The position numbers and the translations under genes are program-made. Under the pieces are notes generated by a model. It searched no databases and was not told the origin of the DNA. It saw only the letters and a program-made list of their open reading frames with translations. Positions 44,162 through 51,967 of a stretch of DNA of 64,000 bases are shown here, one piece after another (position 1 is the stretch's first letter; each line of letters starts with the position of its first letter). This stretch comes from an uncultured Planctomycetota bacterium (GTDB taxonomy: Bacteria; Planctomycetota; Phycisphaerae; Sedimentisphaerales; UBA12454): positions 89,672 to 153,671 of the forward strand of contig CAINDG010000013.1 in assembly GCA_903847315.1 (NCBI GenBank), written 5' to 3'.

Positions 44162-45052
44162 TTAGCTTAATTTAAAATATTTTCTATACGCTTGAACTAA
44201 TCTGTTCAAATCATCACCATCTATAACACAGTAATAAATGGTAACGCCGCTAATAGCCTTTGCAATAGCAAATGCCGCTAATTGTTCTGTGATGCTTTCG
44301 TCAACCTTTCCATGATACACAACAAAAAACATTTGTGCGGAAGCTCCAAACAAACGAGAGATTTGGTCACCATTTTTCCCCATCATTTTAGGGGTAAGTG
44401 TACCCTTCGTGGCCTTACCCTTTAACGCAAATGCCGCAAACATGCGTTTTCCCTTGAACTTTATTTTGTTTGTATATAGGTCATTTTTTTCTCCACCCCA
44501 ATCCTTGAAATCGTGAGTTTCGCCCAATATTTTTTTTAATCCAGTTTTTATTTTGTTCTCTGGTACTTTATTAAGACGAATTGAATTATCAACGTTTTTA
44601 ATTTTTCTTGTTTTACTAAATGAATCAATATCATCTACCGTGATTGATTTAAATTTCGGTTTCTTTTCAGGTAAAACATTTACATATGTATTAGTTGAAA
44701 CGCGTGGAGACTGCTTAGTTGGATATTTTGCTGCTTTTTTGGGGCTGTCGAGTATGGCTAACACCCTTTTTTTATGGTGAATGTATACTACTTCTTTTTC
44801 GTATGCAGTTTGCGAACCTTTTTTTGTCTGTTTTATGATTTGATTACCTTGAAGTTTGCCTGCTTCCTGCAGTACCCTGATTTTTTTAAGTCTAGTTTTT
44901 TTTGCAATCTCATCAGCAGTTTTAATTTTCTTTTTGCCGTTATAAATTGCTTCAAATACTTTTCTTCTATCCTTAGACTTTCCAATTACAGTTACCGCAT
45001 GGAGAATATTCTCATTTAAATTTGCTCGGACATCAGTGACATTGGTAGGCAT
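44162..45052 (-). CDS. Unrecognised protein with N-terminal wHTH-like part and possible nuclease-like core
   Basis: 296 residues, no family named with confidence. Residues 15-90 are very basic and look like a winged helix (IKTADEIAKKTRLKKIRVLQ, then IIKQTKKGSQTAYEK with a YIHHKKR wing). Residues about 100-175 are a Lys/Ser-rich linker. The C-terminal 110 residues hold an alpha/beta domain: DFKDWGGEKNDLY, then MFAAFALKGKA, KNGDQISRLFGASAQMFFVV and IYYCVIDGDDLNRLVQAYRK. The 'acidic pair, strand, hydrophobic-x-x-K' order is reminiscent of PD-(D/E)XK nucleases but the motif is not canonical. It is the only large gene of a five-gene operon with three mini-HTH genes. Confidence 0.55.
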   Translation of the reverse strand: MPTNVTDVRANLNENILHAVTVIGKSKDRRKVFEAIYNGKKKIKTADEIAKKTRLKKIRVLQEAGKLQGNQIIKQTKKGSQTAYEKEVVYIHHKKRVLAILDSPKKAAKYPTKQSPRVSTNTYVNVLPEKKPKFKSITVDDIDSFSKTRKIKNVDNSIRLNKVPENKIKTGLKKILGETHDFKDWGGEKNDLYTNKIKFKGKRMFAAFALKGKATKGTLTPKMMGKNGDQISRLFGASAQMFFVVYHGKVDESITEQLAAFAIAKAISGVTIYYCVIDGDDLNRLVQAYRKYFKLS

Positions 45053-45056
45053 AATT

Positions 45057-45239
45057 TTATTCTTTATCAGACTTTGTAAGTATTTTTCTGTTTACCCCCT
45101 TCAGAATCTTATTAACAGAACCTGCTGCCATGCCAAGTCGCTTTCCAATCTCCGCTTGTGAAAGTCCTCCGCGCCAGAATTCGATTATGAGCAAATTTTC
45201 TAATAACTGAACAATAGCTTTCAAATCATCATTTGGCAT
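45057..45239 (-). CDS. Mini helix-turn-helix protein 1
   Basis: 60 residues: DLKAIVQLLENLLIIEFWRG, then an HTH LSQAEIGKRLGMAAGSVNKI and a basic tail ending NRKILTKSDKE. The layout matches the 65- and 63-residue neighbours. It has a strong ribosome site (GAAAGGGATAATT before ATG) and its stop lies four bases before the start of the 296-residue gene, implying co-translation. Confidence 0.75.
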   Translation of the reverse strand: MPNDDLKAIVQLLENLLIIEFWRGGLSQAEIGKRLGMAAGSVNKILKGVNRKILTKSDKE

Positions 45240-45278
45240 ATAATTATCCCTTTCTATTTTTACACATCTATATTGATA

Positions 45279-45557
45279 TTAACCACACCATTTCCAACCA
45301 TTTGGTTCATACATAGTCTTGTACATTTTTAAATGTTCTTCTTTGTCTATTCTCTGAGGTTCCAACTTTATGAAGCATCGATCTTCCTCAAAATTAATTA
45401 CAATTTCTTCAACCTTGCGGGCTTCTCCCTCAAAAGTCCTATCAATTACTTTTATTCCTAATGATGGCGATATATTAGAGTCGACCTCTTTTTGGAATAT
45501 GCCTATATTTCCTTCATACTCTACACAATAAATTTCAACGTCTAAAATAATTAGCAT
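45279..45557 (-). CDS. Small acidic protein, first gene of the mini-HTH operon
   Basis: 92 residues, mostly alternating beta and acidic residues: ILDVEIYCVEYEGNIGIFQ, then IVINFEEDRCFIKLEPQ, and a C-terminal KMYKTMYEPNGWKWC. No family recognised. ATG 45557 has AGGAAAAAG upstream. It lies 39 bases upstream of the 60-residue HTH gene. Its acidity next to three basic HTH proteins would fit a partner or DNA mimic, but nothing in the sequence proves this. Confidence 0.6.
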   Translation of the reverse strand: MLIILDVEIYCVEYEGNIGIFQKEVDSNISPSLGIKVIDRTFEGEARKVEEIVINFEEDRCFIKLEPQRIDKEEHLKMYKTMYEPNGWKWCG

Positions 45558-45589
45558 TTTTCTTTTTCCTATGCGAGTTTATAAGCGGT

Positions 45590-45643
45590 TTATTCGTCGA
45601 GGATGTCTTTTATGGTAAGCACTGTTTCGAGTTTTCTCATCAT
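45590..45643 (-). other. Possible 17-codon leader or remnant ORF upstream of the mini-HTH operon
   Basis: A short frame encodes M-M-R-K-L-E-T-V-L-T-I-K-D-I-L-D-E and a stop, about 33 bases before the 45279-45557 gene. It has no clear ribosome site. It may be a leader peptide or the decayed start of a gene. Weakly supported. Confidence 0.25.
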
Positions 45644-45686
45644 ATTACGACAAATTATAGCCTTAAAGAGGTAAAAAGCAATAATT

Positions 45687-45730
45687 TTTCAGCCAAACGC
45701 GCAATTAATTTCCTGCGCTTTTGGCTGAAA
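45687..45730. repeat. Long hairpin, possible element boundary
   Basis: TTTCAGCCAAA (45687-45697) pairs perfectly with TTTGGCTGAAA (45720-45730), extended by GCGCA (45699-45703) with TGCGC (45714-45718) after one mismatch; the loop is 10 bases. The right arm's 16-mer gcgcttttggctgaaa recurs exactly at 40864-40879, so the two sites bracket the 4.8-kb accessory segment containing rex, the methyltransferase-like gene, BRO-N and the HTH operon. Confidence 0.6.
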
Positions 45731-45858
45731 TGAAAAAAATTGCATCCTTTATTGACAAGGGGTTATGAAAAAAACGCAAAAATTTTTGACGAATTTTCGC
45801 AAAAAGCGCGCAAGTTTCCAGTAAGGGTGGAGGCGCTATGTTGGCCATAAGCCAACAA

Positions 45859-45896
45859 AGTGAAGCGTATCTTGTGAAGCGTATCTCGTAGTTGCG
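45859..45896 (-). repeat. 37-bp dispersed repeat, copy B
   Basis: The reverse complement of this stretch matches 28434-28470 at about 36 of 38 positions. It precedes the HNH-AP2 gene and is followed by short 'cacgcttcacgtttcac' tandem strings. Both copies lie in intergenic DNA. Confidence 0.7.
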
Positions 45897-45936
45897 CTTC
45901 ACGCTTCACGTTTCACTCTTCACGAAACGAATCATT

Positions 45937-46800
45937 ATGCAAAAAGCTTATTTACCATTCTACTATCCAACGTTTATCGAAAGCATCGTTGTTTATTTTC
46001 TGCTTCGCTATCGCAAAAAACATTTCGGCTTTGCCTTTCGAAAAATCAAACTTATAGGCGGAGGCTATACAATAGTTGACCCGGACGATTATCAGAAATT
46101 GGCTGGTTATGACTGGCTGTGTTGCGAAAAAGACAAGAGAAATGATTATGCTGTCCGGTTCGAAGGCAAACATCTTATACGTATGCACCGAGTTATTATG
46201 AACGCTCCGTCCGGAACTATCGTTGACCATAAGGATTGTGATGGCCTTAATAATACCAAATCTAATTTGCGTTTCGCTACCAGTGCGGAAAATAACAGGA
46301 ATTGCAGAAAACGAAATAACACTTCCTCAAAATACAAAGGTGTTCGCAGATATAAAAAACGTAATAAATGGGAGGCAACTATAACTTGCAATTACCGGCG
46401 TATGTATTTGGGATACTTCGATAATGAGGAAGATGCGGCAAGGGCTTATGACAAAGCCGCCAAGGTGCATCATGGTAATTTTGCGGTGTTGAACTTTCCT
46501 GAGGATTCGCAAAAGGAAGTTTACCCCGCCTGCCCTGTGAAGTGTCGCAACTACTTCATCGGGGTGAGATGTTTACCCCGTGGGATGTTGCAACTATCCC
46601 ATCGGGGCCGCTTCGGCTATCTCATCGGGGCCGTTTTAAATTTCCCGCAGGTCTCGGCGAAGCCTTTGGCGAAGACGGATCCTGACGAGAAAATTCAGGC
46701 CAAAAAGAACCAAATAACGAAATTTCGCGTACTTGACGATATAATTCTGGTTTATATAATCATTTATCTGTATATTTTTATAAGAATTAGCGGAGTTAAT
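45937..46800 (+). CDS. HNH-AP2 homing-endonuclease-like protein, no stop before the next gene
   Basis: The ATG at 45937 (MQKAYLPFYYPTF) is a better start than the TTG at 45892. The N-terminal part has KIKLIGGGYTIVDPDDYQKL and RMHRVIMN, then the HNH core IVDHKDCDGLNNTKSNLRFA, then an AP2-type DNA-binding domain (SKYKGVRRYKKRNKWEATIT, DAARAYDKAAKVHHGNFAVL). This is the layout of plant/phage-like HNH-AP2 mobile endonucleases. After residue 205 a non-conserved, repeat-rich stretch follows with no stop, and the frame stays open into the ABC ATPase at 46801. The original stop was probably lost by insertion of the 46.54-46.64 kb repeat DNA. Confidence 0.8.
46576..46607. repeat. Hairpin/direct-repeat insert in the HNH-AP2 gene tail
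   Basis: CCCCGTGGGA (46576-46585) pairs with TCCCATCGGGG (46597-46607) apart from one bulged base. Around it 'catcggggtgag', 'catcggggccgc' and 'catcggggccgt' occur as close direct repeats. It encodes the non-conserved stretch CRNYFIGVRCLPRGMLQLSH of the protein. Confidence 0.5.
46733..46760 (+). promoter_or_regulatory. Promoter of the ABC ATPase operon
   Basis: TTGACG (46733-46738), 16-base spacer, TATAAT (46755-46760): near-consensus sigma-70-type promoter within the tail of the HNH-AP2 reading frame. It shows that the ABC gene at 46801 has its own start signal rather than being expressed only as a fusion. Confidence 0.7.
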
Positions 46801-47520
46801 ATGATAAAGATAAAAGAGTTACGCAAATCGTTCGGGCCGATAGTCGCGGTTGACGGCGTGTCGTTTGAGGTCGAAAAAGGGCAGGTGCTCGGCTTCCTCG
46901 GGCCAAACGGGGCGGGCAAGAGCACCGTTATGCGAATGCTGGCCTGTTTTCTTCGGCCTGACAGCGGAACGGCCTCAATCTGCGGATACGATATTATCAA
47001 AAATCCAATCCAGGTTCGCCAGAATGTCGGATACCTTGCCGAGAATGTGCCTGCGTACAGCGAGATGACGGTTGGCGCGTTCCTGAATTTTGTCTGCGAC
47101 GCGAGGGGTCTCGACGGCAAAAAACGCAAAGAATCGCTCGATAAAGCCGTTGCGATTTGTCATATCGAATCGGTTTATCACCAGACGATTGAAACTTTGT
47201 CGAAAGGTTACAAGAGAAGGGCCGGCCTTGCTCAGGCGATTATTCATAATCCGCCGGTCTTAATTCTCGATGAGCCGACGGACGGGCTGGACCCCAATCA
47301 AAAGCAGGAAGTCCGACTTCTTATCGATAAAATGGCGAAAGAAAAGTGCATTGTTATATCGACACACATACTCGAAGAGGTCGAAGCGATATGCGACAGG
47401 GCGATAATAATCGCTCGCGGCAAAATTTTAGCCGATTCGACGCCGAAGAAACTGAAAGAAGAATATAACTGCTCGCTCGATGAAGTGTTCAGGAAAATAA
47501 CGACCAGTAAAGTAGCGTAA
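46801..47520 (+). CDS. ABC transporter ATPase, GldA-like
   Basis: The ATG at 46801 (MIKIKELRKSFGPIV) has GCGGAG upstream and its own promoter; 239 residues. Walker A is FLGPNGAGKSTVMRML, the signature is LSKGYKRRAGLAQAI, Walker B is PVLILDEPTDGLDP, and the switch His is STHILEE. With the following permease, GldG-like and DUF4340 genes it forms the GldA-GldF-GldG-type system found in Bacteroidetes and many Planctomycetota. Outside gliding bacteria the substrate is unknown. The upstream HNH-AP2 frame is open into this gene. Confidence 0.93.
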   Translation: MIKIKELRKSFGPIVAVDGVSFEVEKGQVLGFLGPNGAGKSTVMRMLACFLRPDSGTASICGYDIIKNPIQVRQNVGYLAENVPAYSEMTVGAFLNFVCDARGLDGKKRKESLDKAVAICHIESVYHQTIETLSKGYKRRAGLAQAIIHNPPVLILDEPTDGLDPNQKQEVRLLIDKMAKEKCIVISTHILEEVEAICDRAIIIARGKILADSTPKKLKEEYNCSLDEVFRKITTSKVA

Positions 47521-47532
47521 AGGAAAAATAAA

Positions 47533-48264
47533 ATGCAAGGTTTTTGGGCTGTTTTTAAAAGGGAGTTTAAATCGTATTTTACGACTCCGCTTGCGTATGT
47601 ATTTTTGGTGGTGTTCCTGTTTTTCTCCGGGTACCTGACCTTTAAAGATGGTTTCTTCGAGGCTCGGCAGGCGGATATGGCGATGTTTTTCGCGAATATA
47701 CCGCTGCTGTTTGTCTTTCTTGTACCTGCGGCGGCGATGAGACTCTGGGCCGAGGAGAAAAAGACAGGCTCAATTGAATTGCTCTTTACGCTGCCGATTA
47801 CGGTAAGGCAGGCGGTGCTTGGCAAGTTTTTTGCTGCCTGGCTGTTCCTTGTAGTTGCGATAGCGTTGACTTTTCCGATGGTGGTAACTGTACGATATCT
47901 CGGCAAGCCGGATATGGGACTTATGGCGGCAGGGTACCTGGCGACGATTCTGATGGCAGGCGGGTTCCTTGCGGTCGGATGCTTTTTCTCAGCTATATCA
48001 AATAACCAGGTGATTAGCTTTGTGTTGTCGGTGGTGGCATGTGCAGTGCTTGTATTCGCGGGAATGCCATCGACTATGAATTATCTTTCGAGTTTTCTGC
48101 CGGCGGGGGCGGTTAATACGGTTAGTATGATGAGCTTTCAGGAACATTTCGATTCCATTCAGAGGGGAGTGCTGGCGTTCAGAGATATCTCCTATTTCGT
48201 CATTCTAATCGCCGGCTGGACAGCGGCCTGCGGGATGGTTCTTGACGAAAGGAGGGCCGGCTGA
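47533..48264 (+). CDS. ABC-2-type permease, GldF-like
   Basis: 243 residues with six membrane segments. FKREFKSYFTTPLAYVFLVV is the family start, and LRLWAEEKKTGSIELLFTLP-type sequence (MRLWAEEKKTGSIELLFTL) is the signature of ABC-2 permeases of the GldF/NosY kind. The stop overlaps the next start by one base (TGATG), so it is translationally coupled to the GldG-like gene. Confidence 0.9.
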   Translation: MQGFWAVFKREFKSYFTTPLAYVFLVVFLFFSGYLTFKDGFFEARQADMAMFFANIPLLFVFLVPAAAMRLWAEEKKTGSIELLFTLPITVRQAVLGKFFAAWLFLVVAIALTFPMVVTVRYLGKPDMGLMAAGYLATILMAGGFLAVGCFFSAISNNQVISFVLSVVACAVLVFAGMPSTMNYLSSFLPAGAVNTVSMMSFQEHFDSIQRGVLAFRDISYFVILIAGWTAACGMVLDERRAG

Positions 48265-50240
48265 TGAATAAAACAATGCGAGCAATCGCTGCGGCAGTGT
48301 TTGTTCTGGCAATAATGTTCAGCTTAATCAGTATCTGTCAGAATATCGGCAAAAGCTGGAAACTCGATATTACAGGGCAAAAGATTTATACCCTCTCGAA
48401 CGGGACGAAGGCAATCCTGGGCAAACTAAACCAGCCGATAGTTATGAAACTTTATTACGCCCAGACCGCTGCGATTAAAGGCCCAGACCAGATTCGGTAC
48501 TTCAATAATTATTACGAGTTTGTCAAATCGCTGCTGGAAGAATATGTCGCGGCGTCCAATGGGATGGTTAAACTGGAAGTGATTGACCCCAGACCATATT
48601 CGGACGATGAAGTAGCGGCGATAAGATACGGCCTGAAAAAATTTCCAATAACACAGGAAGAAAATTTCTTCTTCGGACTTGTCGTTCAAACGCAGTTCGG
48701 CGTTGAGAAAACGATTTCGTTCTTTTCGCCGACCCGCCAGAATTTTGTCGAATACGATATCAGTTACCTGATTGATACCGCTATAACGCGTCAGAAAAAA
48801 CGTATCGGAATTTTAAGTTCGCTAAACATAATGGGCGACGACGTCAGTCCTTATATGGCGAAGATGATGCAGCTTCAGGGTCAGCAGCCGAACCGGCCAT
48901 GGTCTATCGCTGAGCAGCTCGGCCAGCAGTATGAGGTGAAAAATGTTCCCGCGGATGTCAATAAAATCGAAGGCGTCGATATTCTGCTGGTTGTTCATCC
49001 GAAAGACTTTTCGCAGCAAAAGCTTTTCGCAATCGACCAGTTTATAATCGGCGGCGGCAGGACGATTGTCTGCGTTGACCCTTATTGCGTTGTCGATATG
49101 CCGCAGCAGTCGCCGATGCAGATGCGGACGGAACATAATCCCGCTTCAGAACTGAATAAGCTGATGGTCAACTGGGGACTGGAGATGCCGAAGAATACTT
49201 TCGCGGGCGACAGGATGCTCGCTTTGGAGGGTGTTCTCAAGGCAGGGGAACGGCCGCAGAAAATTATAGGCTTTCTTGAAACGACGCCGGAATGCTTTAA
49301 TAAGGATTCCGTTATTACGGCACAGCTTAACCAGGTGCGGTTTCTTTTCAGCGGCGTTCTGAAAGAACTGCCGATAACCGATGAAGACAAAAAACAAACG
49401 AATATCGAAAGAACGCCTTTAGTTATGACGACCACCGGCGGAAACAGCTGGACAGTCGGGAACCAGTTAGACGTTATGACGACAGATATGGAAAGCCTGA
49501 TGAGAAAATTCATCGACGGCACAGAGCCGGTTAAAATGGCATATCTGGTCAGGGGAAAATTTAAAAGTGCGTTTCCAAAAGGTATAGATATTGAAGTCGA
49601 TGCTCCGAAAGATGCCAACGACCCCAACGCGGCTAAAAAGGTCAAAAAACATATCGACTCGCTAGCTGCGGCGAAGGAAAATTGCGCGGTGGTCGTTTTC
49701 GCGGATGTGGATTTCCTCGGCGATATGGTTGCTTACAGGGATACGATTTTCGGGACAATGGTTATCGGCGACAACAGCGCTCTTCTGCTCAACGCCATCG
49801 ACGACTTGTGCGGCTCGGACGAGCTGATTTCCATCAGGTCCCGCGGAAACTTCAAGAGACCTTTCGAGGCTGTCGATAAAATCGAGGCACAGGCTGAGTC
49901 GCAGACCGCACAGGAAGAAGCGAAAATCAACGCTGAAATAACAGGCTTTGAAAACGAACTGCAGACGATTTTGAACTCGGCAAAAGAAGGTCAGGAAGAA
50001 GTTGTCGGCAGCTCAATCCTGCAGAAGAAAAAGGAACTGGAATTAAAAATTCTCGAAGCGCGAAAACAACTTCAGCAGATAAAAAAGACGAGATTGCAGC
50101 GTATCGAGAACCTCGGCAACCAGCTTAGAAACTTCAATATGCTGGCGGCGCCGGCGGTCATTCTTGCCATTGCCATAATTCTAGGCGCCCGCAGAGGCGT
50201 AAAGAAAAGACGTTATATCAGTCATGCGAGTGATGCATAA
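48264..50240 (+). CDS. GldG-like ABC-type auxiliary protein
   Basis: 658 residues. A membrane segment near the N-terminus (AIAAAVFVLAIMFSLISICQ) is followed by KLDITGQKIYTLSNGTKAIL, the usual start of the GldG/ABC_transp_aux domain, a large extracytoplasmic region with a coiled coil (about residues 550-625) and a second membrane segment near the C-terminus (LAAPAVILAIAIILGARRG). Relatives work with GldA/GldF ABC components. The transported substrate is not known. Confidence 0.85.
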   Translation: MNKTMRAIAAAVFVLAIMFSLISICQNIGKSWKLDITGQKIYTLSNGTKAILGKLNQPIVMKLYYAQTAAIKGPDQIRYFNNYYEFVKSLLEEYVAASNGMVKLEVIDPRPYSDDEVAAIRYGLKKFPITQEENFFFGLVVQTQFGVEKTISFFSPTRQNFVEYDISYLIDTAITRQKKRIGILSSLNIMGDDVSPYMAKMMQLQGQQPNRPWSIAEQLGQQYEVKNVPADVNKIEGVDILLVVHPKDFSQQKLFAIDQFIIGGGRTIVCVDPYCVVDMPQQSPMQMRTEHNPASELNKLMVNWGLEMPKNTFAGDRMLALEGVLKAGERPQKIIGFLETTPECFNKDSVITAQLNQVRFLFSGVLKELPITDEDKKQTNIERTPLVMTTTGGNSWTVGNQLDVMTTDMESLMRKFIDGTEPVKMAYLVRGKFKSAFPKGIDIEVDAPKDANDPNAAKKVKKHIDSLAAAKENCAVVVFADVDFLGDMVAYRDTIFGTMVIGDNSALLLNAIDDLCGSDELISIRSRGNFKRPFEAVDKIEAQAESQTAQEEAKINAEITGFENELQTILNSAKEGQEEVVGSSILQKKKELELKILEARKQLQQIKKTRLQRIENLGNQLRNFNMLAAPAVILAIAIILGARRGVKKRRYISHASDA

Positions 50241-50260
50241 AAATTAGCCGGAGTTTTGAA

Positions 50261-51355
50261 ATGAGCGATAAAAAACTTTCGTTTTTGGGTATTCTTGCGA
50301 TAGCATCGGTAATCCTTGCTGTTTATGTTTCGCAGAATGCAAATAAAGTCAAGTCGGTCTCGGCTGGGACAAGTTATCTTATCCAGGGACTCGACCCTGC
50401 GACGATAGCGAAAATAGTTATCGGCAAAGGCAGCGACGCGTTTACGCTCAGCAGGCAGGGAAGCGGTTTTGTTGTTGAAAACAAGAGTAATTACCCGGCC
50501 AGCAGCAGAACTATAAACAGCCTTTTGACTTCCTGTATGGATATCCGTACTGTGGAGTTTTACACTGAAAATAAATCCAATTACAAAGACCTCGGCGTAA
50601 CCGAGGAAGACGCTCAGGGAGTAGTGAAATTCCTGGACGCAGGCGGCAAACTTGTCACCGGCTTAATCATCGGCAAAGAAAGTCCGACCGGTGGGATGTA
50701 TTACGGCAGATTAGTCAATAGCGATAAAGTCTATGTTCTCGATAAGGTGCCGTGGCCGGGCGTTTCGCCGCTCGAATATGTCAGCAAAGTCCTTATAGTA
50801 CTGAACAAAGCCGATATAGTCTCGGTAACGGTTAAAACACCAGACGATTCTTATACGCTTATCTCCGAGGCCAACGGTACGCAGCCGATACTCAAAGACC
50901 TGCCCGCCGGCAAACAGCAGAAATGGAACGAGTGCGACCAGGTTTTCAGCGCACTTATGAATTTAAGTTTTGAAGATGTCAACGCCGCGGCGGAAAAACC
51001 AGATTTGAAATTCGACCGCGAGTACGGCTGCCTGCTGAAAGACTCAACTTTGTTCCTTATCGAAATCGCACAGAAAGACTCGAAAACCTATATAAAATGC
51101 AACGCAGATTTTACGGATAAAACACAGGTGAAAAAAGAAGAAGGCGTCGAATCGCAGGAAGAACTCAAAAAGAAAGAGACGAAACTGCTTGCTAAAGAAA
51201 AAGTCAAAAAGTTTCAGGATACAACCACCGGCTGGATTTACCAGATTCCCTCGAACAGGGCTGACTATATGACAAAGAAACTGTCGGAGCTTGTCGAGAA
51301 TATTCCGGCGGCGAAGTCAGCGGATGCAAATATACCAAAGGAAATAAAGAAGTGA
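50261..51355 (+). CDS. DUF4340 family lipoprotein-like protein
   Basis: 364 residues. An N-terminal membrane segment (LSFLGILAIASVILAVYVSQ) is followed by the DUF4340 repeat layout: FTLSRQGSGFVVENKSNYPA, EFYTENKSNYKDLGVTEEDA and LIIGKESPTGGMYYGRL. This domain usually follows GldG-like genes in the same operon and is thought to be an extracytoplasmic accessory. The C-terminal half is Lys/Glu-rich. It starts 20 bases after the GldG-like stop. Confidence 0.85.
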   Translation: MSDKKLSFLGILAIASVILAVYVSQNANKVKSVSAGTSYLIQGLDPATIAKIVIGKGSDAFTLSRQGSGFVVENKSNYPASSRTINSLLTSCMDIRTVEFYTENKSNYKDLGVTEEDAQGVVKFLDAGGKLVTGLIIGKESPTGGMYYGRLVNSDKVYVLDKVPWPGVSPLEYVSKVLIVLNKADIVSVTVKTPDDSYTLISEANGTQPILKDLPAGKQQKWNECDQVFSALMNLSFEDVNAAAEKPDLKFDREYGCLLKDSTLFLIEIAQKDSKTYIKCNADFTDKTQVKKEEGVESQEELKKKETKLLAKEKVKKFQDTTTGWIYQIPSNRADYMTKKLSELVENIPAAKSADANIPKEIKK

Positions 51356-51457
51356 AGAATCAATGAGATAAGGAAGTAAGGAATTCCCAACATCAAACGT
51401 CCGACACGCCAGTACGAGATTAAATATTGCATAAGAAATGTGTTGAATTTTTTTAAA

Positions 51458-51967
51458 TTAGCATTTTTCCCATTTCATAGCTAATTGTTCAAAGTGATTG
51501 CCAATATCATTGTTCTTTGTTTCTTTTCGCCGAATATAAAGATACGATTTAAATTTAGAATAGCTGGAAACAATGTATGCTCCCAATGAATCCTTTATTA
51601 AAAGTGTATTAACATACCCATATAGAACCATCATTGCTGTATGATCCATAAATCCAATGAAATTATGTAATGCAACTCGAATATGGTTTCTTTCTAGAGC
51701 GGCTTTCATTTGATTTTCGTCAATAATCGATCCATCCTGTAAAAGAAAATCAAATTCCTTATTAAGCACCTTCTTGATTTCATTTAATTCCAGACTAGAT
51801 TGTTGAAGTAGTTCAAAAGATGCTTTCATCTTCTGCCATTCATTTTGAGATTCCATTTGTTTTGCCATTAAAGAGACTTGCTTTTTAAGTGAACAAAGTT
51901 GAAATAAGGCGACACAAAGCCCCAAAAAAGCTGTAAGAGACATTACAATATTAAAATAAAAATCCAT
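51458..51967 (-). CDS. Small membrane protein, third gene of the radical-SAM peptide operon
   Basis: 169 residues. One N-terminal membrane helix (IVMSLTAFLGLCVALFQLCS) is followed by an amphipathic coiled coil (KKQVSLMAKQMESQNEWQKM) and a helical cytoplasmic part. No family named; similar one-helix proteins of unknown function (DUF4760-like layout) exist. The ATG overlaps the radical SAM stop by one base, so it belongs to the same transcript. It could be a membrane partner, transporter accessory or immunity protein; none of these is shown by sequence. Confidence 0.65.
   Translation of the reverse strand: MDFYFNIVMSLTAFLGLCVALFQLCSLKKQVSLMAKQMESQNEWQKMKASFELLQQSSLELNEIKKVLNKEFDFLLQDGSIIDENQMKAALERNHIRVALHNFIGFMDHTAMMVLYGYVNTLLIKDSLGAYIVSSYSKFKSYLYIRRKETKNNDIGNHFEQLAMKWEKC

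Noticed and set aside
44162-45052. Confident PD-(D/E)XK nuclease call
   Set aside because: The acidic pair and the FALKG lysine are suggestive, but the canonical (D/E)-x-K is not seen.
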